Below, piece by piece: positions 28,734 to 36,274 of a stretch of 64,000 bases of DNA. The notes beneath the pieces are model-generated. The model saw only the letters and a list, made by a program, of their open reading frames with translations. It was not told the DNA's origin and did no database searches. Source of the DNA: Deinococcus taeanensis (lineage in GTDB: Bacteria > Deinococcota > Deinococci > Deinococcales > Deinococcaceae); NCBI RefSeq assembly GCF_020229735.1, contig NZ_CP083459.1, positions 310,001 to 374,000 on the forward strand, in the 5' to 3' direction. How positions within the stretch are numbered: position 1 is the first letter of the stretch; the number at the start of each line of letters is the position of its first letter. The translations under genes and the position numbers were made by a program.

Positions 28734-28938
28734 TCGTGAAGCGTAGTCCCCCTCACCTGACTGGGCGCCCACCACGTGGCCCTGAACCTTGGGTGCTTCA
28801 TCATGTCCCGGCGCGGCGCGCCCCCCACGCGGCCCTGAGCTGTTGGGGAGAGCAAGGACGTGACGGCCCGGGCGTTCAGGTGGTCGTCTGGCCGCTCAGG
28901 TCAAGGACGCCCCTCATGTGCCTGACCTACGCTGCCCC

Positions 28939-29379
28939 ATGAGCGACTTCACCGAGCGGCTGGACCAACTGAAACGAACGCACGACTTCACCGAACAGGC
29001 TGCGAAAACGCAGCGGACCGGAAGTACCCGTCAGGATGACGATGATCACGAAGCGACGCAGGATGCGCTGGACCGCACTGGGCTCCTCGAGATGAAACGC
29101 ATTGCCGGGGAACTGAACGAAGCCGGCTTTTCATCACGGACCAGCGTCACCTCCCAGGACTCAGAAACAGGGTTGAGCTGCACGATGACCGTCGACGGCG
29201 TCGGAGAGGTGACCTGTGACCTGGGGGTACGAACGCAGACCCTGGTGGTGACGGCGCAGCCTGACTTTACGCAGGGCACCCGGCTGGAGTTCAACATCGG
29301 TGACAAGGCCGCGCTGGGGAAAGTCATTGAACAGTGGGCCGAAGAGCACCTGCTCCCCCGTGGCGCGCAAGGCCACTGA
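28939..29379 (+). CDS. Hypothetical protein
   Basis: A 146-residue soluble protein. The N-terminal 50 residues are very polar and rich in Asp, Thr, Gln and Lys (STRQDDDDHEATQDALDRTG), probably flexible. The rest looks like a small alpha/beta domain, with ELNEAGFSSRTSVTSQD, MTVDGVGEVTCDLGV and VIEQWAEEHLL. No family match comes to mind. The ATG at 28939 is preceded by no strong ribosome-binding site. It is divergent from the hypothetical gene at 28733, with about 200 bp between them, so the two may be co-regulated. Confidence 0.55.
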   Translation: MSDFTERLDQLKRTHDFTEQAAKTQRTGSTRQDDDDHEATQDALDRTGLLEMKRIAGELNEAGFSSRTSVTSQDSETGLSCTMTVDGVGEVTCDLGVRTQTLVVTAQPDFTQGTRLEFNIGDKAALGKVIEQWAEEHLLPRGAQGH

Positions 29380-29817
29380 GCCCCACCCCGCATCTGGGCA
29401 CACGGCGCTGGAGAGCGGGAAGGGGTATCTGACGCCAAAGTCAGTGCCAGCCTGAACAGGGCTCCTCCCGTCAGGTCGGCTCCCCTGTCAGTAGGGTGAA
29501 GGTGCCGCCGCCTGTCCACTGCTGCTGTTCACCACCGGGTTTTGATCTCTGAGATTCTCAGCTGCGTGACGGATCAGGGAACTGAAGACACCCCGGTCTG
29601 CTGGGTAAGTCACAGTGCCACGAATGGCGGTCCAGGGAGAGAGAGACCGACCTGCCCGTTCGGTAGAAAGGGAGTGGATGCCCCGACCCGTCCTGAGGTT
29701 GAGGGCACAGCGTTTCCCTGCCACCGGCATCAGTCATCAGCGCCCCGCGGCGCACGGTGACCATACCGTGAACCCGGGCGCTGCCTGCGCGGGTCCAGGG
29801 TGATGCCGGGCGTCCGG
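29380..29817. other. Intergenic region, no gene seen
   Basis: This region lies between two convergent genes. No coding frame with motifs and no clear terminator hairpin with T-run was found. Confidence 0.4.
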
Positions 29818-30180
29818 TCAACCCTGAGGGGCCTTCGCGGGGGTCCTGGTCCCTTCCGGAGAGCACACACATTCGACCTCCACCAGCGCCCCTGAGTGCG
29901 TCAGGGCCGGAACCACGACCGCACTGCCCGCAGGTGGGTCATTCAGGTCGTTCAGTTGTTCCAGACACTCGTATGCCTCGCCCATACTGCCGATGTCCGT
30001 CACCAGGAAGGTCAGGCGGTGAACGTCCCGCAACGTGCACTGCTGCGCGCGCAGCTCGGCGATGAGTCGGCCCAGAACGAGATACACCTGACGGGAGAGG
30101 AGACCGGCGTGCGCGGCGGCCTCCTCCGAGTCAAGGCCGATCCTGAACGTGCGAGCCTGAAGTGAAAGGGCTTTATCCAT
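29818..30180 (-). CDS. Divergent RidA-like protein
   Basis: A 120-residue protein of the RidA/YjgF fold. The second half follows the family: LTFLVTDIGSMGEAYECLEQ, corresponding to the YLTRAEDFAAMN-type helix, then PPAGSAVVVPALTHSGALVE. The catalytic Arg, which in RidA sits in the P-A-R-S-T context, is replaced by Gly (PPAGSAV). The N-terminal AGQxxxxP loop is also poorly preserved (HAGLLSRQVYL). It is therefore unlikely to act as a canonical imine deaminase; it may belong to one of the other, uncharacterised Rid subfamilies. Compare the intact paralogue at 13733-14113. It is isolated. Confidence 0.65.
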   Translation of the reverse strand: MDKALSLQARTFRIGLDSEEAAAHAGLLSRQVYLVLGRLIAELRAQQCTLRDVHRLTFLVTDIGSMGEAYECLEQLNDLNDPPAGSAVVVPALTHSGALVEVECVCSPEGTRTPAKAPQG

Positions 30181-30719
30181 GGCCGTGTTCAGGCAGGTGC
30201 TTCGGTCGCCACATGCCTGATGCTAGCCCGTGCAGGTGCGCGCAGACACTGGTTTTGTCTGGTTCAGCACCGGCACCCGCAGGCGGGCTCTCCCAGGGGT
30301 GCCTTCCAGCACGGCAGCGGCTCAGGGTTCGCCCGTTGTCACGGTGGAGTGAACGTTTCCGGTTCCGCCCGCTGCTCACTTGGCAGGAGCAACCGGCCGG
30401 GAGACGTGCTGCGCTCACCAGGCGGCTGCCCGGAAGACTGGACCCTGCAGCACGGGAGGCCTGAACACTGCACAGGTCAGGTGCCACACCGCTTGCCGAA
30501 AGATCACTGGCGCGCCATCCGCGGTGACGTTCAGCGCAACCCAGGCACCCTCTCAGCCGTCGAGACTACTCTCTGGGTTCGCCCGTTTCTTCAGAATCAC
30601 CGGAATCAGCCGCCGCAGCGCCCTCACACCACCCAGGTCAGACGTTCACACCGCAAGAAACGACATGAGCAACCCCAGGCGGAAGACCAGTACAGGTTCG
30701 CGGACGCTTCTGTTCCCTC
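30181..30719. other. Intergenic region, no gene seen
   Basis: No supported gene lies between the RidA-like gene and the IS3 element. The frames present have basic, low-information composition. Confidence 0.4.
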
Positions 30720-30790
30720 GGTAGTGCTCCAAGGATGACTTTCAGCACCTGACCCTCTCGATGCGAGGGACGAGCACACTGGAGATCATC

Positions 30791-31078
30791 ATGGGGAAAC
30801 AGCGAAAAACCTGGAGCACCGACGTCAAAGAAGCCATCGTCCTCAGCGTGCTGCGGGGCGAACTCGGAGTCGCGGAGGCAGCCCGTCAGCATGGAGCCAA
30901 CGAGAGCCTGATCCACACCTGGAAAACACAGTTTCTGGAGGCGGGCCGTGCCCGCCTCTCTGGTGACCGACCAGACCAGGGCGTGACCATCCTGGAACGG
31001 GAGAATGACCGTCTCAAACGCATCGTGGCCGAAAAGGAACTGGAGCTCGATATTGCGCGAAAAGTGCGACGGCTCTGA
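30791..31078 (+). CDS. IS3-family transposase OrfA
   Basis: A 95-residue N-terminal transposase part that binds the element ends. The helix-turn-helix is in GELGVAEAARQHGANESLIH, preceded by the typical KRKTWS/KxxWSTDVKEAIV start. The C-terminal leucine-zipper-like stretch (ILERENDRLKRIVAEKELEL) is for multimerisation. GGAG lies seven bases before the ATG at 30791. The stop at 31076-31078 overlaps the frame of OrfB, which lies in the -1 frame, so ribosomal slippage at CGAAAAG (31058-31064) would give the OrfAB fusion. That site is a plausible but weak slippery sequence. Confidence 0.8.
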   Translation: MGKQRKTWSTDVKEAIVLSVLRGELGVAEAARQHGANESLIHTWKTQFLEAGRARLSGDRPDQGVTILERENDRLKRIVAEKELELDIARKVRRL

Positions 31079-31932
31079 CGCTGGACGAGCTGATCGTTCT
31101 CTGGCAGAGCCGGCCGCACCTCAGCCTGCGGCGTTTTGCCCAGTACGCCAGCGTGCCGTACTGGCGGATGCGGGACCATCAGCACAGCGCGCCCGCGCGC
31201 TGTGCCAAGCAGCAGCACCGTGACGCACTGTACGAGAAGGTACGCCAGGCGGCGTTGCAGCATCCAACGTCTGGATACCGGCTGCTGTATCAGGAACTCA
31301 AAGCTCAGGGCGAAGAGATTGGCCTGCACAAGATCCGTGTCGCACTCGGCGAATTGCACCTTCACCCACCGCTGCCTCGAAAGACCCGGAAACCTTCCCC
31401 GAAGGTTTCCGCACCACAAGACTGGCCGGAAGGTCGACGGGTGCAGATTGACGCGACACGGCTGTCGCTGCCCGACGGGGTCTGTTGGATTTACTTCGTG
31501 CTGGACGTTACCTCGCGGGTGGTGCTGGCCAGCCGGGTGGTACGGAGCCTGTCGATGCACCTCGCCAAACTGACGCTCGACGAGGCGGTCGCCGTGCTGC
31601 GTGCTCAGGGCCACCACAAGCGCATCCTGGTCCAGAGTGATGGAGGCAGTGATTTCACCAGTGACCTCTTTCAACAGGGCTGTTTGATGTACGGCAACTG
31701 GGTGCGCTGCAAAGTGTCTCAGCCGGGAGGAACCGGTATCCTCGAACGCCTCAACCGGACCTACAAATACCAGTTCGCCTTCCGCCAGGACTGGCAGTCC
31801 ATGGCCGATGTCCGGGCCGCCATGCCGGACTTTCACCGCTGGTACAACCACGAGCGCCGTCATTCGGCGCTCGGCTACGCCACGCCTTGGTCTACACTCA
31901 CCTTATCGGCGAATGCTCGCAACGCCGCTTGA
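31075..31932 (+). CDS. IS3-family transposase OrfB (integrase core)
   Basis: The catalytic part of the transposase, about 285 residues from the overlap with OrfA. It shows the HTH_21-type region (PTSGYRLLYQELKAQGEEIG) and the DDE core: first Asp in RRVQIDATRLSL, second in LVQSDGGSDFTS, and Glu in GTGILERLNRTYK, ending with WYNHERRHSALGYATP. All three catalytic acids are in place. It has no proper start in the overlap, only CTG codons (31075, 31081) or an internal GTG at 31153, so it is probably made by -1 frameshifting from OrfA. No stop or frame break was seen, so the element may still move. Confidence 0.8.
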   Translation: MTLDELIVLWQSRPHLSLRRFAQYASVPYWRMRDHQHSAPARCAKQQHRDALYEKVRQAALQHPTSGYRLLYQELKAQGEEIGLHKIRVALGELHLHPPLPRKTRKPSPKVSAPQDWPEGRRVQIDATRLSLPDGVCWIYFVLDVTSRVVLASRVVRSLSMHLAKLTLDEAVAVLRAQGHHKRILVQSDGGSDFTSDLFQQGCLMYGNWVRCKVSQPGGTGILERLNRTYKYQFAFRQDWQSMADVRAAMPDFHRWYNHERRHSALGYATPWSTLTLSANARNAA

Positions 31933-31970
31933 AGTCAAACCTGGAGCATTACCCTCCCTGTAACTTCGTC

Positions 31971-33437
31971 CTACCGTCTGGTTGCGTCTGCCCTCTCCCA
32001 GATGGAGCGCCACTCGCAGAACGATCCGGTCACCCCAGGCCGACCTGTCACCGGCTGAAAACGTACCGCTTGAACCGGCGCAGCAGGCAGCAGCAGCTCC
32101 GTTAGAACGACCTGACCACCCGCCGCGAACACCTCCAGGGAGCTGGTATCGAGCAGCAGCGTGAATTCGGTCATTGCTGGACCGTCTGGCAGCGGGGCGC
32201 TGTGCGTCCCACCAAAACCGGGCACCTCCGGGTGCGCTGGCCGTGTGACCTGGAGGGCCGCCCGCGAGACCTGCACGCTCACCTCGACGCCCTCGGCGGA
32301 GACGAACTCCACCCGCAGCGCCGCCTCATCCGGGAGGTGTGCAGCCAGGGTGAATTCATGCGCTTCGCCAGCACGCAGCGGGAACGTTCTGGCGGCCAGG
32401 AGAGGCTCACACTCGAACCGGGTGACGTCCCGGCGCAGGGCCTGCACTTCCGGCACGGGCCGCTGCACCAGGTGCCACGCGGCGCCCAGCGAGAGTTCAC
32501 GCGGCACCGTGAAGGCCCCCCGCCAGGGTGAGGTGGGCAGGACCGTGGCGTACTCCCAGTTGTTCATCCACGCCAGCCACACGCGCCGCGCCGGCAGGTC
32601 GCTCCAGGACAGGCCCGCGTAGAAATCCTTGCCGTAATCCAGGGTCCGTGACGGCGTGAGTGGCGTGAACGTCGTGCCGTCGAAGTCCCCCACCCAGTAC
32701 TGCGCGCCGCTGCCCCCGTGCAGGCCACCCGGGTTGAAATCCACCTTCAGCACCCAGCGTTCCACACCCGCCTCGTCCATCAGCGGAAAGAACTCCGGCA
32801 CCTCCCAGATGCCGGTCACTTCTCCGGCCGGTCCGAATGTACTCAGGGTCTGCCAGACCTGCAGGTCGGCGGAGGCGTAGAACTCCACCTGCCGCTCGTC
32901 AGGGTGCACGACAGCCATCACCCACCGGCCGCGCGCCTCGTCCCGGAAGACCTTCGGGTCGCGGAAGTCCGGCTTGTTCAGATCGAGCACGGCCGTCTCC
33001 CCCCCGTACGTCCAGGTGCGGCCCTGGTCGGGACTGAACGCGAGGTACTGCGCTTCGTGATGCCGCTTGTCCAGGTGCGTGCGTTGAGGGTGAACGTCGG
33101 TGTGCCCGGTGTACAGCGCCACGAGCGGTGGCTGGTCCGCAGTCCCGAGCCCGGAGGTGTTGTGCGTGTCCACGACGGCGCTGCCGGAGTAGATGACGTG
33201 CGTTTCACGCGCGGGCAGCGCCACGGGGTGTTCCGTCCAGTGCAGGAGGTCGGTGCTTGTGGCGTGGCCCCAGCTGAGGTTGCCCGGGGTGGGCCCCAAC
33301 GGGTTGTGCTGGTAGAACAGATGGAACGTTCCGGCCACGAAGACAAGGCCGTTCGGGTCATTCACCCAGTGCTGACGCGGGGAGTAATGCACCTGTGGGC
33401 GGTGACGCTCGCGGTAGGTGTGGCGGTCGGCGGGCAT
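31971..33437 (-). CDS. GH32 beta-fructosidase (levanase/sucrose hydrolase)
   Basis: A 488-residue glycoside hydrolase that cleaves fructose from sucrose, levan or inulin. The nucleophile motif HWVNDPNG has its Asp at 27, DFRDP gives the transition-state-stabilising Asp at 160, and WEVPEFF gives the acid/base Glu at 212, in the family order and spacing. A C-terminal beta-sandwich domain occupies about residues 335-480. No signal peptide is present, so the enzyme is probably cytoplasmic, acting on an imported sugar. No sugar transporter or kinase is adjacent. An inverted repeat lies upstream at 33648-33697. The IS3 element ends 17 bp beyond its stop, so any former downstream partner could have been cut off. 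Confidence 0.9.
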   Translation of the reverse strand: MPADRHTYRERHRPQVHYSPRQHWVNDPNGLVFVAGTFHLFYQHNPLGPTPGNLSWGHATSTDLLHWTEHPVALPARETHVIYSGSAVVDTHNTSGLGTADQPPLVALYTGHTDVHPQRTHLDKRHHEAQYLAFSPDQGRTWTYGGETAVLDLNKPDFRDPKVFRDEARGRWVMAVVHPDERQVEFYASADLQVWQTLSTFGPAGEVTGIWEVPEFFPLMDEAGVERWVLKVDFNPGGLHGGSGAQYWVGDFDGTTFTPLTPSRTLDYGKDFYAGLSWSDLPARRVWLAWMNNWEYATVLPTSPWRGAFTVPRELSLGAAWHLVQRPVPEVQALRRDVTRFECEPLLAARTFPLRAGEAHEFTLAAHLPDEAALRVEFVSAEGVEVSVQVSRAALQVTRPAHPEVPGFGGTHSAPLPDGPAMTEFTLLLDTSSLEVFAAGGQVVLTELLLPAAPVQAVRFQPVTGRPGVTGSFCEWRSIWERADATRR

Positions 33438-33778
33438 GCCCCACAGTACGCGTCAACGGAAGGGCGTGCAGAACGCTGGTCGGACCTCAGCAGGATGACT
33501 GCAGGGGGGTGGGGCAACGAACCGGCGCAGTGATCTGGCTTCGCCCCCCGTTGGGGCAGACTTTGGCTACCCCACCGCCGGCCGGGTGAGGTCCGGGCCG
33601 TTCCGTCCGCCGGGGAGCGGGGCGTTGCACGTTTTCAGCGCGCAGCCGGCAGGTGCAGCAGGGGTGCCCGCTTGCATCCCCGCCGGCTGCACCTGCCACT
33701 TCCGTACCCGCCGTCCCGGCATCACTCCGCTGCCTCTGTGCCCCTTCCGTTGCTGCCACGGATGTCGGCTGGCGGGCG
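33438..33778. other. Intergenic region with an inverted repeat
   Basis: This spacer separates the stop of the histidine kinase from the GH32 start, both on the minus strand. Apart from the inverted repeat at 33648-33697, no gene was recognised. Confidence 0.4.
33648..33697. repeat. Inverted repeat upstream of GH32
   Basis: GGCAGGTGCAGC at 33648-33659 is the exact complement of GCTGCACCTGCC at 33686-33697, with 26 bases between. It could be an operator for the fructosidase gene (two half-sites on one face) or a terminator-like structure of the kinase operon. No T-run follows. Confidence 0.5.
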
Positions 33779-34858
33779 TCAGGCAGGCGGGAGGGTGAAC
33801 GTGAAGGTGCTTCCCTCTGGTCCTGACGTCACCCCGATGGTTCCCCCCATCTGCTCCACCAGGCCGCGCGCGATGGTCAGACCGACCCCGCTGCCCTCAC
33901 TCCGGGTCCGGGCGGAATCCACACGGTAGAAGCGCTCAAAGATGCGGCCCAGATGCTCGGGAGGAATCCCGTTGCCAGTGTCCTGCACGGCAAAGGCAAC
34001 TTCTCCGTTCACGCGCTGCGCCGTCAGGATGACCTGCTTTCCGGGGGGCGTGTGCTTCAGTGCGTTTGTCAGGATGTTGGACAGTACCTGAAGCGCCCGC
34101 TCGAAATCCGCCTGAACGGCAAGCGGACTGGCCACGGCTTGCCACCTGAGCTTCACGCCCCGCTCCTGGAAGGCCTCTTCGAAGCGGTCCACGGCAGCGA
34201 TGAGGAGGTCACCGACCTCGAAGGTACTGGGACGCAGCGCCACCTGACCGGCCTCCACTCTGGACACCAGACTCAGATCACTGGCCAGCCGTTCCATGGC
34301 GCGGACCTCACGCGCGATGGCCGGCGCCACCCGCTCGGGTGTCATGAGCCCGTCTGTCAGGGCCTCCGTGTACCCCCGGAGGGCCGCGAGCGGCGTTCTG
34401 AGCTCATGGCCCACATTGCCGATCAGCGTCACCCGGTCCTGCTCGACCCGTTGCAGTGAACTCGCCAGCACGTTGAAGTTGTGGGCCAGGGCGGCCAGTT
34501 CATCACGGCCCGTCTCGGGCAGCCGCCGCCCGTAGTGTCCTGTCGCCAGGGCCTGACTCCCGGCGGACAGCAGCTGCACAGACCGCACGATGCGCTGCGA
34601 GGTGAGGGAAGCGGTCACGGCGGCCACCAGCACCGCGAACGGCACGGCGGCAATCAGGGCCGCGTTCAGCGTCCGGCGCATTCCATTTTCCAGGTCCAGC
34701 CGGAGGGCACGCCCCTCAGGACCCAGGAGTGTCACCATCTGCTCGACGTGATGGCGGTAGAAGCTGGGCGCCGTAAGCTCGGCCATCAGGAACAGGGCGG
34801 CCAGGGCAACGAGGATCACGAGCAGGTGTCCCAGGAAAAGCCGAGGAAACAGCTTCAC
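33779..34858 (-). CDS. Membrane sensor histidine kinase (BaeS/EnvZ class)
   Basis: A 359-residue inner-membrane kinase. Two transmembrane helices (residues 8-28 and 66-88) bracket a short periplasmic loop. A HAMP segment (VRSVQLLSAGSQALATGHYG) leads to the HisKA domain with GNVGHELRTPLA (His 151) and a complete ATPase domain: ILTNALKHT, DTGNGIPPEHLGRIFERF, SGVGLTIARG. Its ATG overlaps the stop of the response regulator gene by four bases (ATGA), so they are a coupled pair. With the DUF305 gene upstream the unit may sense an envelope or metal stress, which is inferred from context only. Confidence 0.9.
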   Translation of the reverse strand: MKLFPRLFLGHLLVILVALAALFLMAELTAPSFYRHHVEQMVTLLGPEGRALRLDLENGMRRTLNAALIAAVPFAVLVAAVTASLTSQRIVRSVQLLSAGSQALATGHYGRRLPETGRDELAALAHNFNVLASSLQRVEQDRVTLIGNVGHELRTPLAALRGYTEALTDGLMTPERVAPAIAREVRAMERLASDLSLVSRVEAGQVALRPSTFEVGDLLIAAVDRFEEAFQERGVKLRWQAVASPLAVQADFERALQVLSNILTNALKHTPPGKQVILTAQRVNGEVAFAVQDTGNGIPPEHLGRIFERFYRVDSARTRSEGSGVGLTIARGLVEQMGGTIGVTSGPEGSTFTFTLPPA

Positions 34859-35523
34859 GTTTCTTCCCGGAAGCGGTAGCCCACGCCCCGCACAGTTTCG
34901 ATGAAGCGCGGCTGCTCAGGCTGGTCCCCGAGTTTTCTTCGCAGGCCTGCCATGTGGACGTCCACCACCCGCTCCACGCCCGGAAAATCGGCGCCCCACA
35001 CCCGTTCGAGCAGACGCTCCCGTGACCAGACGAACCCCGGATGCCGCGCCAGAGTCAGCAGCAGGTCGAACTCCAGTTTCGACAGGCGGAGTTCCTGACT
35101 GTTGAGACGCGCCGACCGTGTCCGTTCGTCCAGGTGCAGCCCGCCGAGAGACACGCTGTCGTGAATGCGGGCCCGGCGCAGCAGCGCCCGCACCCGCGCG
35201 ACCACTTCCCGGGGTGAAAAGGGCTTGGTGACGTAATCGTCAGCGCCGACGTCCAGGCCATGCAGGCGGTCCTCCTCCTCACCGCGCGCGGTCAGCAGCA
35301 GCAGAGGGAAGTCAGGGTGATCATGCCGCTGCCTTCGGGCCAGGTCGAGCCCACTGACGCCGGGCAGCATCCAGTCCAGGATGGCTAGGTCCGCCTCGGC
35401 AAGGCGGGACTGACCACTCACACCGTCCTGCGCCTCCAGGACGGTGTAGCCCTCTGCACGCAGGTAGACGCCCAGAATCTCCAGGATGGCCGGGTCGTCG
35501 TCCACAATCAGGATGCGCGCCAT
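34855..35523 (-). CDS. OmpR-family response regulator
   Basis: A 222-residue two-domain regulator. The receiver domain has the acidic pair in LIVDDDPAIL, phospho-acceptor Asp 50 in AILDWMLPG, LLLLTARGEEED and YVTKPFSPRE. The winged-helix DNA-binding domain ends with VWGADFPGVERVVDVHMAGL and VRGVGYRF. GGAGG in the leader sits one base before the ATG at 35529 and seven bases before the ATG at 35523, so the second ATG is the real start. The gene is followed by the coupled kinase and preceded, 70 bp upstream, by the DUF305 gene on the same strand. Confidence 0.9.
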   Translation of the reverse strand: MARILIVDDDPAILEILGVYLRAEGYTVLEAQDGVSGQSRLAEADLAILDWMLPGVSGLDLARRQRHDHPDFPLLLLTARGEEEDRLHGLDVGADDYVTKPFSPREVVARVRALLRRARIHDSVSLGGLHLDERTRSARLNSQELRLSKLEFDLLLTLARHPGFVWSRERLLERVWGADFPGVERVVDVHMAGLRRKLGDQPEQPRFIETVRGVGYRFREET

Positions 35524-35592
35524 GGGCATGCCTCCAGGGTAAAGGTCAGCCGCGGGCGGGCTGCTCTGGAGGGGCCGCGGTGGCTGTTGGGA

Positions 35593-36165
35593 TCAACTGC
35601 GTCCTGCCAGCCACTGCTTGAAGGCGTACATTTCGTCAGCCTGGGCTTTGATGACGTCACGCGAGAGTTTCAGCACCCGGGCGTCACGGCTCTTCTGCAG
35701 GGCGAGAGTGGCCATGTCCAGTGCGGAGGCGTGGTGCGGCAGCATGCCCTGCACGAAGGCCTGATCGGGATTCCTGGCGGTCTTCAGGGGGGCCACCATG
35801 CCGTTCATGTCGCTGGTCATCCGGGCGTGCACCGCGGTGTTGAGGCCGCCCATACCCTTCAGCCAGGCGCTCATGACATTCAGTTCCCGGGTCTGGTCAC
35901 GGATCACGCCGGCCGCCCAGGCTTTGACCTGCGCGTCCTGCAGGCGGCCCTGCACAGCTTTACTCATGGTGATGGCCCCCTGGTGGTGGGCGACCATCAT
36001 GGACAGGTAGGCGCGGTCGAATGCTGGCCCACTCAGCTCAGGGAGGCCCTGGTTCTGGGTGGTGGCCGCACTGCTGTGCGCGCCGTGGTTCATCTGGGCC
36101 AGGGCGGGCGCCGTCAGGCTGGTCAGGGCCGTCAGGCCCGCCAGCAGCAGGAAGTTCGTCTTCAT
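35593..36165 (-). CDS. Secreted DUF305 protein
   Basis: A 190-residue exported protein of the DUF305 (ferritin-like, CopM-related) family. The signal peptide MKTNFLLLAGLTALTSLTAP is cleaved after ALA. The mature part has the two family His pairs, YLSMMVAHHQGAITMS and VQGMLPHHASALDMATLA, and the Met-rich start MNHGAHSS. These His/Met sets are thought to bind metals, copper in the best-known case. It is the first gene of a likely three-gene unit with the response regulator and kinase, which may control it. A link to copA at 10-13 kb is possible but not shown. Confidence 0.85.
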   Translation of the reverse strand: MKTNFLLLAGLTALTSLTAPALAQMNHGAHSSAATTQNQGLPELSGPAFDRAYLSMMVAHHQGAITMSKAVQGRLQDAQVKAWAAGVIRDQTRELNVMSAWLKGMGGLNTAVHARMTSDMNGMVAPLKTARNPDQAFVQGMLPHHASALDMATLALQKSRDARVLKLSRDVIKAQADEMYAFKQWLAGRS

Positions 36166-36274
36166 GTCGTCACGCTACCGGGGGCATGTTCAGCTTGTGT
36201 AAAGGTGGGTGGCGGCCTTTCCCTTCGTGTCATTGGTCCTTCAGTCCTGGGCCCAGCTTCTTCGGCCGCCCGGG

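Larger units (their letters stand above)
30720..31953 (+). mobile_element. IS3-family insertion sequence, apparently complete
   Basis: A 1234-bp element. The left end (GGTAGTGCTCCAAGGATGAC, from 30720) and the complement of the right end (GGTAATGCTCCAGGTTTGAC, ending at 31953) form an imperfect inverted repeat of about 26 bases. The flanks show a 3-bp direct repeat CTC (30717-30719 and 31954-31956), within the usual IS3 target duplication. Two overlapping transposase frames lie inside. The right end is only 17 bp from the stop of the convergent GH32 gene. Confidence 0.8.
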
